Shown: positions 18,982-26,216 of the stretch, one piece after another | Layout: the number at the start of each line of letters is the position of its first letter | Position numbering within the stretch: the first letter of the stretch is position 1 | Assembly (NCBI GenBank): GCA_910575275.1 | Contig: CAJTEE010000004.1 | Location: 229,703 to 293,702, forward strand | DNA length: 64,000 nucleotides | DNA from: Lachnospiraceae bacterium | GTDB taxonomy: Bacteria > Bacillota > Clostridia > Lachnospirales > Lachnospiraceae | Reading direction: 5' to 3' | Notes under the pieces: generated by a model | What the model was told of the DNA's origin: nothing | Seen by the model: only the letters and a program-made list of their open reading frames with translations | Database searches by the model: none | Translations under genes and position numbers: made by a program

Positions 18982-20514
18982 TTATGCCTGCGGCAGGCAG
19001 AACGCAGGCCTTAACCCCATGCTCCCGTCATCCACACGGGCCGGCCGAATACAGCCTGTTTTTAAGTCCACCGCGTATATCTGCTTTCCATAAGAAAACG
19101 CGCCGTCTGCGTCCTCCTCATACACCGGCGTCCGCAGCCAGTAGCCGCGGTCAAACGGACTCATCCCTCCCTCCGGTGTCCAAAGATCTTCCCGGTAGCG
19201 AAGTGCCTCCTCCACAGACAAAAGGAATATCTTATCTGCCGCAAACTGGAAGGGGAGCGCATGGCAAAGCAGACCACTGTCCACAAACTGCTCGAAATCC
19301 CCTTCCGCCGTCCTTCCGGAAAATGCGTTGTTTACCCCTGTGGGGACTGCGAGCAGGCCGCTGTCTGCATCCGTCTGTTTTAGCAGCCATTCCCGTGCCT
19401 TTGAAGTCTTATAATTGTTGGTTTCGCCAAACGGCAAAATTTTTCTCTGGGTATCGGTACTGTCGATATCAGAACGTATGACAGTCTCGCATAAGAACAA
19501 TGCGCATTTTTGATAATTGGAATCTGCATCTGAATAATCGTCATCTATGCACCGGAAGCGGTATGGGATCCCGCCTACCGTCCGGATCTGTATATCCCCT
19601 GTGGACCAGCTCCTCTTTTCGGCCGGTTCTCCCGTCTCCGGCTTTTTTAATATAAGGCCGGGCCGAAGCTCCATGTCCTCCTTCCACTCCTCCTCCGGGA
19701 TCGGGAGTCCGAGGGCGTCTAAAAGCTCAGTCCCCAGACAGGCGCGGTATGCGGATATCCCATTTCCAAAATCCGTCCGAAGCCACCAACAAAGCCGCTC
19801 CTTAAGTGTCCCGAAGCGTTCGGAGGCCGACTCGGTCGCTATCGCCTTAGGGAGCGTCCCATCAAGCGCGTAGAGCATCCCGCCCCCGTAATCCTCATCT
19901 ACGCAGACAAACGGCAGGCGCTCCTCGCCTCCTCCAAAACGATAGAGCACAGAGATCCGGCTGCCTTTCTTCTGGAGATCAAAGCGGGCTCCGCAGCGGT
20001 CGCATACGGAGTCCCCTTCTACATCCGTATGGCCAAGGCTTCCCAAAAGAGCCCGCCGTTCCTCACCGCACAGACGGCAGAAGATCCGTTCTTTTCCATC
20101 CCGCAGGCAGTCCGCCTGCTCCAGCTTCTCGTTCTCCCACACGTGTGTGCAGGTTTCCCCCACCGGCCTTTTCTCCAAGCCGATGCGATTCGTCATATAG
20201 ATATGGCCGGACTCCTTTTTTTCCGCAAGCTTCGTATTGGAAATGTTGACGATGTCGGGAAACATCTGTGCGATCACCAGCGTGTCCGGCTCCGAATCCT
20301 CCGCGGTAACATAAAATTCATGCCGTCCGGGCTCTCGTATCGACGAGACCACTTCCATGAGAAGACGGCTGCACTCCTCCTGCCCAGAGACCGTATACGC
20401 CTGCTTATCGGCCAGGCTTTCTGCCGCGTAGGACCGCAAAACCGCCTGACTGCCGGCCAGGACCGCCAAAATGCCGGCCGCGGCAAAAAAACCTCCTGTT
20501 TTGTTTCTTTTCAT
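18982..20514 (-). CDS. Secreted DUF6273-like protein with cysteine-pair motifs
   Basis: 510 residues from the ATG at 20514, preferred over 20526 because GGAGG lies between them. A signal peptide or N-terminal anchor covers residues about 8-30. A region rich in Cys and His (CTHVWE, CRLCGEE, CDRCGARF) looks like a small metal or disulfide module common in Lachnospiraceae surface proteins. The C-terminal part has repeated blocks with IxxLPFGETNNYKTSKAREWL and YWLRTPVYEED...GLRPAFCL, the pattern of the DUF6273 (formylglycine-enzyme-like) domain of unknown function. First gene of the surface operon. Function unknown; a secreted partner of the two downstream surface proteins is the simplest reading. 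Confidence 0.7.
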   Translation of the reverse strand: MKRNKTGGFFAAAGILAVLAGSQAVLRSYAAESLADKQAYTVSGQEECSRLLMEVVSSIREPGRHEFYVTAEDSEPDTLVIAQMFPDIVNISNTKLAEKKESGHIYMTNRIGLEKRPVGETCTHVWENEKLEQADCLRDGKERIFCRLCGEERRALLGSLGHTDVEGDSVCDRCGARFDLQKKGSRISVLYRFGGGEERLPFVCVDEDYGGGMLYALDGTLPKAIATESASERFGTLKERLCWWLRTDFGNGISAYRACLGTELLDALGLPIPEEEWKEDMELRPGLILKKPETGEPAEKRSWSTGDIQIRTVGGIPYRFRCIDDDYSDADSNYQKCALFLCETVIRSDIDSTDTQRKILPFGETNNYKTSKAREWLLKQTDADSGLLAVPTGVNNAFSGRTAEGDFEQFVDSGLLCHALPFQFAADKIFLLSVEEALRYREDLWTPEGGMSPFDRGYWLRTPVYEEDADGAFSYGKQIYAVDLKTGCIRPARVDDGSMGLRPAFCLPQA

Positions 20515-20610
20515 TGTATCCTCCATGGGTTTTCCGGCTGATCATGCCGGGTAAGAATCCGGATTCCGTTTGACAGATGATAACAGAGAACCCCTCCGTA
20601 GAATATCTAA

Positions 20611-20654
20611 ACTATAGCATGGCCGGGGATAAAAGTCCATGCGCGATCTGTCAA
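20611..20654 (-). promoter_or_regulatory. Candidate promoter of the surface-protein operon
   Basis: On the minus strand TGGACT (20634-20639) and TATAGT (20611-20616) are 17 bp apart. A second possible -35, a perfect TTGACA (20649-20654), pairs only with a weak -10 (TATCCC). It lies in the gap upstream of the DUF6273-like gene. An imperfect 11-bp inverted repeat (about 20650-20684) overlaps the TTGACA and could be an operator. Confidence 0.5.
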
Positions 20655-20705
20655 AAAGCCCCCCTTCAAATGAGGCACTTTGACGATTTTATCGGCAGGT
20701 CGAAA

Positions 20706-20750
20706 TAAAAAAAACCGGCAGGTTGACCACTCCGGTCTCCTGCCGATTTT
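20706..20750 (-). terminator. Terminator of the P1-family peptidase gene
   Basis: Minus-strand stem CGGCAGG/CCTGCCG (20739-20745 with 20716-20722) followed by a run of eight T, 20 bases after the peptidase stop codon. Confidence 0.8.
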
Positions 20751-20771
20751 AAACGTTCAGAATTCACTTCT

Positions 20772-21746
20772 TCACACACCTTCGCACGGAAGATCCCGTG
20801 CGGCCAAAATCCCATACGCCGATTCCGCGCTCCATACCGCACGCAGGATCGCTTCGGCCATGACCTGTGCCGCCAGAGTCCCGACCATATCCTGGTCTGC
20901 CTCGACCGTCCCAACGGATAAGGCATAAATGCTGTCTCCATCCGAGGAGGTGTGAACCGGCCGCACTGCGCGGGCATAGCCATCGTGCGCCATACCTGCA
21001 ATTTTACAGAGCCTTGTCTTATCGAATCGCGCGTTGGTGATCACCGCTCCGATCGTTGTGTTTTTTACAAACTTGTTTTCCACGACCTCATAGCTTTGTA
21101 AGACTGTCTCCTCCGTATCGGCAAACGTTTTCTTATCGGGGTTTAAAAGCCCGGCAGCCTTCCTTCCGGTTTTCCAGTCATAGATGTCTCCGGCGGCATT
21201 GACTGCCACGAGTGCCCCCACCTTCAGATCACCGATCTGGAGTGCATAGCTTCCGATCCCTGTCTTCATGCAAAATTCCCGGCCCCGCATTTTTCCGACC
21301 GTCGCCCCGGTTCCGGCGCCATAGTTTCCGTCGCGGTAATTCCCTTTTTCGGCCCCCTCGCAGGCCGCATAGCCCATCGCCTTGTCGGGCCGTATCCGAA
21401 AATCCCCGACTCCGAGGTCAAACAGGCAGGACTCGCATACGAGCGGCACCTTCGTAATCCCCACGTCAAAGCCGATGCCTCTCTTCTCCAGATATTGCAT
21501 GACGCCACCCGCCGCATCCAGGCCGAATGCACTTCCTCCGCTTAAAAGCACGGCATGGATGGCCTGCGCCGCTGCCATCGGCTTCAAGAGCTCCGACTCG
21601 CGCGAAGCCGGCCCGCCGCCCCGCACGTCAAGTCCCGCGGCCATCCCCTTTTCACAGAGCACCACGGTACAGCCGGTTCCGGCCTCTTTGTTTTCTGCAC
21701 TTCCGATTTTGATCGTTTCGATCTCCTGGATTGATATTTCTTTCAT
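20772..21746 (-). CDS. P1 family (DmpA/BapA-like, S58) aminopeptidase
   Basis: A 324-residue N-terminal-nucleophile hydrolase related to beta-peptidyl aminopeptidases. Typical features are GGGPASRESELL near the N-terminus, LLSGGSAFGLDAAGGVMQYLE, GYAACEGAEKGNYRDGNYGAGTGATVGK, and the self-cleavage site VKNTTIGAVITNA, where a Thr after Asn-Thr would become the nucleophile of the small subunit. Family members cleave N-terminal residues of peptides or amides; the natural substrate is unclear. The start at 21746 follows GGAGGGG; a longer frame to 21773 lacks a ribosome binding site. It stands alone with its own terminator. Confidence 0.85.
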   Translation of the reverse strand: MKEISIQEIETIKIGSAENKEAGTGCTVVLCEKGMAAGLDVRGGGPASRESELLKPMAAAQAIHAVLLSGGSAFGLDAAGGVMQYLEKRGIGFDVGITKVPLVCESCLFDLGVGDFRIRPDKAMGYAACEGAEKGNYRDGNYGAGTGATVGKMRGREFCMKTGIGSYALQIGDLKVGALVAVNAAGDIYDWKTGRKAAGLLNPDKKTFADTEETVLQSYEVVENKFVKNTTIGAVITNARFDKTRLCKIAGMAHDGYARAVRPVHTSSDGDSIYALSVGTVEADQDMVGTLAAQVMAEAILRAVWSAESAYGILAARDLPCEGV

Positions 21747-22051
21747 TCTGCAGCCCCTCCTCGCAGCGATCACAAAATAAACGGATCCGTTCTTCTATAA
21801 CCGGGGAATACACATTTACACGTATCATGACCATTCCCCGGTTCTTTTACCATCATTATGGCACATTCTGACATTCTGCGCAAGCGTTACGGTTTACCGG
21901 AAAGCCAAGGATCTGCAAATCTCCTTTCAAATCTGCATACCTTTCACGGACAAGGAGACACGCCGGAGGCTGGTACGGCCCTGCAAAAGTAAAACGCAAA
22001 AAAAACACCGACCCCGCAGCATATTATATCTGCAAAACCAGTGCTTTCCAA
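21747..22051. other. Intergenic stretch upstream of the P1 peptidase
   Basis: No gene seen. It holds a perfect 11-bp inverted repeat, AACCGGGGAAT (21799-21809) and ATTCCCCGGTT (21833-21843), around a 23-base loop. On the plus strand it is followed by CTTTTAC, so it may be a weak terminator or an operator for the peptidase gene. On the minus strand a run of eight T lies just downstream of the tRNA gene near 21998-22005. Confidence 0.4.
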
Positions 22052-22124
22052 TGCGCCCTCAGGGACTCGAACCCTGGACAAATAGATTAAGAGTCTACTG
22101 CTCTACCAACTGAGCTAAGGGCGC
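22052..22124 (-). tRNA. tRNA-Lys (anticodon CUU)
   Basis: Full cloverleaf read on the minus strand: acceptor stem GCGCCCT/AGGGCGC with discriminator A, D-arm GCTCAGTTGGTAGAGC, anticodon arm GTAGA-CTCTTAA-TCTAT with anticodon CTT, and T-arm CAGGG-TTCGAGT-CCCTG. It is 73 bases and the 3' CCA is not encoded, as in many Clostridia. Confidence 0.95.
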
Positions 22125-22229
22125 ATATTTTTCAGTTTTATGTCCTTATCACTGACACGTCCATTATTATAAGATACACACTTTCAAAAGTCAACACTTT
22201 TTTTAATTTTTTTTACGATTTTTTTACAA

Positions 22230-22251
22230 ACGGGGCGCCGTAGCGCCCCGT
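22230..22251 (-). terminator. Probable terminator downstream of trxA
   Basis: A 9-bp perfect stem ACGGGGCGC/GCGCCCCGT around a 4-base loop lies 33 bases after the trxA stop. The following minus-strand bases are TTTGTAAAA, a short T tract, so termination may be imperfect. Confidence 0.55.
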
Positions 22252-22283
22252 CTGCCTGTCCCCGTCTCCATGGATCTCTTTTT

Positions 22284-22601
22284 TTACAGCATCCCATCAA
22301 TGATCTTCTTTAAAGCCTCCTTGCTTTGAACCCCGACCGTTTTCGTCACCAATTCACCGTTTTTAAAGAAAATCACCGTCGGAATCGTCATAACACCGTA
22401 GCGGGCGGCAATATCCTCGTTTTCATCCACATCCAGCTTCCCAATCACGGCCTTCCCGTCGTACTCTCCTGCCAGCGTCTCGATCACCGGAGCCATCATT
22501 TTGCAGGGGCCGCACCAGGTTGCAAAAAAATCCACCACGGCCGGTACGCCGGCGCCGAGAACCTCGGAATCAAAATTCGCACTCGTAAACTTCTTTTCCA
22601 T
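22284..22601 (-). CDS. trxA: Thioredoxin
   Basis: 105 residues, the standard thioredoxin length, with the active-site WCGPCK motif near residues 29-34 and the cis-proline loop MTIPTV. It reduces protein disulfides using electrons from thioredoxin reductase; cytoplasmic. AAAGGAGA lies 9 bases before the ATG. It follows a 46-residue ORF by 16 bp and trmB by about 210 bp on the same strand, so it may share their transcript. Confidence 0.95.
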   Translation of the reverse strand: MEKKFTSANFDSEVLGAGVPAVVDFFATWCGPCKMMAPVIETLAGEYDGKAVIGKLDVDENEDIAARYGVMTIPTVIFFKNGELVTKTVGVQSKEALKKIIDGML

Positions 22602-22617
22602 TGTTTTCTTCTCTCCT

Positions 22618-22758
22618 TTATTTTTTCTTCTTTTTCCCGCCTATCGCGGCGTTCGCCTCGTCAAATCGTTTTTTGAGGGTTAGGATCGTCTGATTTAAGT
22701 CCGTCTTGTCGCAGGTTGCCTGGGAAAGGCTGCGCAGAAGCTTCGTTTTCATATCCAT
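22618..22758 (-). CDS. Small basic hypothetical protein
   Basis: A 46-residue ORF from the ATG at 22758, preceded by AAAAGGGA. It ends in a run of five lysines after AAIGG. The body (LLRSLSQATCDKTDLNQTILTLKKRFDEA) is predicted helical. It fits neatly between trmB and trxA, with 55 and 16 bp to its neighbours. That supports a real gene, but I recognise no family. A longer reading to 22878 would overlap trmB and is less likely. Confidence 0.45.
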   Translation of the reverse strand: MDMKTKLLRSLSQATCDKTDLNQTILTLKKRFDEANAAIGGKKKKK

Positions 22759-22813
22759 CCGGGCATTCCCTTTTCTGGTCGGATTTCTTTTAGTATATGC
22801 AGGGCGCCCGTCC

Positions 22814-23455
22814 TTATTCCCCGCGAAAAGCCACAAGTCTGCAGATTGGTTTCCCCTCCGCCGCAAACCGCGTTTCATATTCGGTCATAATGTTACCGAC
22901 AGCGGCCGCACTGTGGTGCAGATCAAAGGTTTTCTCCCTAGTCCGCCAGCCGCAGGCGTCAATCGACTCAAGCGAAAACCGAAACAGCTCCTTGTTGTCT
23001 GTCTTAAATTCGACCACTCCGCTTTTTTTCAGAATCCTGTCATAGACGGCCAGGAAACGATCCGAGGTCAGGCGGCGCTTGGCATGGCGGTCCTTCGGCC
23101 ACGGATCAGAAAAATTCAGATAGATCCGATCCACCTCTCCTTCGTCGAAAATGTCCGCCAGCTCTCTGGCATCCACCCGCATAAACCAGACATTTGGAAG
23201 CTCCGCCTCCTGCCGCTTTCTGAGTCCCTTTAGCAAAACGCTTGCATACCTCTCGATCCCCACATAATTGACAAGAGGGTTCTTTGCGGCCAGTTCCATG
23301 AGAAATTTTCCCTTCCCCATACCGATCTCGATGTGGATCGGATTCTCATTTTCGAAAAGCGTATGCCACCGGCCCCTCTGCGATTTCGGCTCCTGAATCA
23401 CATAGGGACTCTCTGCGATTTCCTCCTCCGCGCCTTTGATATGGCGTAATCTCAT
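22814..23455 (-). CDS. trmB: tRNA (guanine-N7-)-methyltransferase
   Basis: 213 residues. It makes m7G46 in the variable loop of tRNAs from S-adenosylmethionine. The family motifs are present: the SAM-binding IEIGMGKGKFLMELA, the GIERYASVLLKGLRK segment, and the signature NFSDPWPKDRHAKRRLTSDRFL, followed by the FKTDNKELFRFS strand. Length matches the family. First gene of the trmB / small ORF / trxA group on the minus strand. Confidence 0.95.
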   Translation of the reverse strand: MRLRHIKGAEEEIAESPYVIQEPKSQRGRWHTLFENENPIHIEIGMGKGKFLMELAAKNPLVNYVGIERYASVLLKGLRKRQEAELPNVWFMRVDARELADIFDEGEVDRIYLNFSDPWPKDRHAKRRLTSDRFLAVYDRILKKSGVVEFKTDNKELFRFSLESIDACGWRTREKTFDLHHSAAAVGNIMTEYETRFAAEGKPICRLVAFRGE

Positions 23456-23567
23456 GCTGCTTCCTCCCGCTGATTTTATACGTTTTCTTTATATGACGCG
23501 ATTATAGCATTTTTATCCATGGAATGCAAGACGCCTCCGCGTTCCTGTTACCGCAGGGAAAAACAAG

Positions 23568-23599
23568 TGTTACCGTTCACTATGTTCACGGCAGTAAAC
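23568..23599 (+). repeat. Partial copy of the TGTTAC-TTCAC repeat
   Basis: The block starts TGTTACCGTTCAC and continues TATGTTCACGGCAG. It matches the left end of the 162-bp MITE-like element at 38238-38399 and a third partial copy at 40757-40787. It lies between trmB and the SH3b gene. Confidence 0.5.
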
Positions 23600-23698
23600 G
23601 ACAAAATTTCTCGAAAGTTTACAAAATGTTAATGCAAAATTCCTTTTTTTCTATTATAATAAAGAAAATAATGGAACAATGTGTATGGAGGTCAGCGT

Positions 23699-24628
23699 AT
23701 GGGAAAGATGGATCAGCCCGCTATCTGGGATAAAATACAAAGAAATGCGCAGGAAGCCAGACGCCTGGCAGAACAGAAGAAATACAATCTTTCGATGATC
23801 AAATCTCGCCAGACATTGGAATATATCGTCCGGCTTCAATGTGACAAGGCCGGCATCGTGGAGGGAGCGCCGGATGATATGATCCGGCAGCTTTATGCAG
23901 CAAAATGGGTCTCCAAACCCACTGCAGAGCATTATCTGCAGATATTGGCGCTCGGCGTTAACGCCGCAAAGACCGGGGATGGCAGTGCTTCCAACGCGAA
24001 CCTGGCTTTAAAGCTTCTCACCGAGGAGGTCTATGCCATGGCCGGGCCCGGACGGAGCTCCCGCCCGCGGCCTGCGTCGTCCTCGCCGCAGCGACAGTCC
24101 CAGCCCCCCCGCCAGACAGCCACCTCTGCCGCCAGACGCCAGCAGGGCTCCTCGAAAAGCGGACACCGGTCCGGTTCATCCTCCTCATCCCGCAGCCGCA
24201 GAAAGCGCTCAAGGGCCGGGTTAAACGGCGGCGATCTGATTAAGCTTTTGATCCCGATCGTCCTGATTGTTATCTTAATCGTGCTGATCCGTGTCCTGGC
24301 GCCAAAAAGAACCGAGACAAATGAGACCACGCCCGCGCCGACTACCACCGAAGCCGTGACAACGGAAGCGCCGACTACCGCACCGCCGCCTGTGACGACC
24401 GAGGCACCGACGACTCCTCCCGAAACCGAGCCTGTGACCTACAAGACTACAGACACTCTAAACGTCCGCAAAACCCCAGCTCTTGAGTCAAACAACCGGA
24501 TCGGCAAGCTCGACCCGAACAAGACGGTCGAATATGTGGGCGACTATGACGACACCTGGGCCATCATCATGTACAACGGCCAGCAGGCATACGTATCAAA
24601 AGAATTTTTGACTGAAGTCACCGAGTAG
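23699..24628 (+). CDS. Membrane protein with N-terminal DUF4145-like domain and C-terminal SH3b domain
   Basis: 309 residues from the ATG at 23699 with GGAGG 8 bases upstream. Residues 1 to about 115 are helical (ARRLAEQKKYNLSMIKSRQTLEYIVRL) and look like DUF4145. A Ser/Arg/Gln-rich linker follows, then one membrane helix near 180-200 (LLIPIVLIVILIVLI). Outside the cell come a Thr/Pro/Glu spacer and a bacterial SH3 domain (residues about 243-305, TLNVRKTPALESNNRIG...). SH3b domains usually bind cell wall peptides. So a cytoplasmic domain is linked through the membrane to a wall-binding module, as in a wall sensor. A TATAAT box lies at 23655-23660. Confidence 0.75.
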   Translation: MGKMDQPAIWDKIQRNAQEARRLAEQKKYNLSMIKSRQTLEYIVRLQCDKAGIVEGAPDDMIRQLYAAKWVSKPTAEHYLQILALGVNAAKTGDGSASNANLALKLLTEEVYAMAGPGRSSRPRPASSSPQRQSQPPRQTATSAARRQQGSSKSGHRSGSSSSSRSRRKRSRAGLNGGDLIKLLIPIVLIVILIVLIRVLAPKRTETNETTPAPTTTEAVTTEAPTTAPPPVTTEAPTTPPETEPVTYKTTDTLNVRKTPALESNNRIGKLDPNKTVEYVGDYDDTWAIIMYNGQQAYVSKEFLTEVTE

Positions 24629-24649
24629 TGCCTTGAACGGTCATAGTTT

Positions 24650-24685
24650 CTCCGGGAGCGCTTCCTTGCCTCCCGGAGTATTTTA
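24650..24685 (+). terminator. Terminator of the SH3b gene
   Basis: Perfect 9-bp stem CTCCGGGAG (24650-24658) / CTCCCGGAG (24670-24678) followed by TATTTTAAT, 21 bases after the stop codon. Confidence 0.8.
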
Positions 24686-24760
24686 ATGGCCGATTTCGGA
24701 AATTTTTATATTCTATAATTTTATATTATGTTAATTATGTAAAATATAAATATTACATAT

Positions 24761-24788
24761 TTGCAATTAGCAAAAAGTGGTCTATACT
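24761..24788 (+). promoter_or_regulatory. Promoter of the V-type ATPase operon
   Basis: TTGCAA (24761-24766) and TATACT (24783-24788) are 16 bp apart in a very A/T-rich stretch, about 40 bases before the first subunit start. Confidence 0.6.
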
Positions 24789-24828
24789 AAAATTTTAGGA
24801 TGAAATCTCTCCAAGAGGAGCCATGTTT

Positions 24829-25140
24829 ATGAATCATACCATTAAACGTCTTTCTCAGATCGAGGAGGATACCGTTAAAATCCTTGCCGACAGCGTTTCC
24901 CGAAAAAAGGAGCTGACGGCTGAATATGAGGAAAAAGCCCGCGTATTTGACGAAGAATTGAAGAAAGAAACACATGAACGGCTCGAGTCGCTGAAAAAGC
25001 AGCTTTCGCAGGACATACAGGCTGCCTTAAAAGAGCAGGAGGCTGCTGCCAATGAACGCGTTTCTGCACTGGAACGGCAGTATGAGCAGCACAAAGAGTT
25101 GTATCTCGACCGCCTGTTTCAGGCTCTAACAGAGGGCTGA
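24829..25140 (+). CDS. V-type ATP synthase peripheral stalk subunit G/H
   Basis: 103 residues, starting at the second ATG (24829), which is 8 bases from AGGAG; the ATG at 24823 is too close to it. Almost entirely a charged coiled coil, as expected for the subunit that pairs with subunit E to form the peripheral stalk. First gene of the ATPase operon, 3 bases before subunit C. Assigned from helix pattern and position rather than strong motifs. Confidence 0.8.
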   Translation: MNHTIKRLSQIEEDTVKILADSVSRKKELTAEYEEKARVFDEELKKETHERLESLKKQLSQDIQAALKEQEAAANERVSALERQYEQHKELYLDRLFQALTEG

Positions 25141-25143
25141 GTG

Positions 25144-26199
25144 ATGGAAGGACTTATAAGCTACAGCGCGATTGCCGCTAAGCTTTCCGCCATGCGGGGA
25201 AAGCTTTTGACCGGACAGCAGTACGAGGAGCTTCTGGCAGCCGGCTCCGTTCCCCAGGCCGTCGCGTATTTAAAAAATCTACCGGCTTACCGTACGGTAT
25301 TTGAGGATATCCGGGAGGAGGAGCTGCATCGCGGCCGGATCGAACAGCTTCTTTGGCTTTCCCTTTACCGTGATTATGCAAGCCTCTACCGCTTTGCCTC
25401 CGTAAAACAAAAAAATTTCCTGGATATCTACTTTCTTCACTTCGAGATCGACCTTTTAAAGCGCTGCCTGCGCAATGCGCTCTCCAATCGCCGCTCCGAG
25501 TTGAATCTGAGTATCTATGAGGAATTTTTTCGCCGCCATTCGCATTTAGACCTGGCGGCTCTTGCGGATTGCGCCTCGTTAGAATCCTTTCTCAAGGAGC
25601 TGACGGGTTCCCCCTATCAGGCTCCCTTAAGCCGGCTTTTTGAGAGCGGCACGGCGGCCTTATTCGACTACGAAACGACTCTGGATCTTTTCTATTTTGC
25701 CCGTATGTGGAAAGCGCTCGAAAAACAGCTTGAAAAAAATGAACGGGAAGCAGTCATCGAAGCGGTCGGAGAAAAGCTTGACCTCTTAAATCTGGATTGG
25801 CTTTTACGTGCACGCCAGTGCTACAAACTTCCGCCCGAGAGCATCCATACGTTTCTAATCCCGGTTTTTTACCGTCTGAAAAAGAGTCAGCTCACGGAGC
25901 TTTCTTTGGCCGCGGGGCCGGAGGAATTTTGGGCGCTTTTAAGAAAAACCCGCTATAAAAACAAGTTCCCCCATGATCTGTTTATCGGCCCGGAGGGGCT
26001 TAAGCTAAAGCCTGTATTCCGTACTGTCACGGATGCCGCCTACCTCTCCTCGGGGCGGAAAAAACCATATTCTGCCGCGGCATTAAACAGCTTTTTCTAT
26101 TTTAAAGAAGAAGAAATCCGTAAAATAATTACCATTATAGAGGGCATTCGTTACCGGCTCGACAGGGAGGAGCTTCTCTCCTGTCTGGCGGAAAGTTAG
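25144..26199 (+). CDS. ntpC: V-type ATP synthase subunit C
   Basis: 351 residues, the central-axis d/C subunit that joins the rotor ring to the stalk. The N-terminal SAIAAKLSAMRGKLLTGQQYEELLAAGSVPQAVAYLKNL is characteristic of the V_ATPase subunit C/AC39 family. The ATG at 25144 is preferred to the GTG at 25141 for spacing to AGAGGG. Placed between G/H and I. Confidence 0.9.
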   Translation: MEGLISYSAIAAKLSAMRGKLLTGQQYEELLAAGSVPQAVAYLKNLPAYRTVFEDIREEELHRGRIEQLLWLSLYRDYASLYRFASVKQKNFLDIYFLHFEIDLLKRCLRNALSNRRSELNLSIYEEFFRRHSHLDLAALADCASLESFLKELTGSPYQAPLSRLFESGTAALFDYETTLDLFYFARMWKALEKQLEKNEREAVIEAVGEKLDLLNLDWLLRARQCYKLPPESIHTFLIPVFYRLKKSQLTELSLAAGPEEFWALLRKTRYKNKFPHDLFIGPEGLKLKPVFRTVTDAAYLSSGRKKPYSAAALNSFFYFKEEEIRKIITIIEGIRYRLDREELLSCLAES

Positions 26200-26216
26200 A
26201 AAGGAGGCAGGATTTC

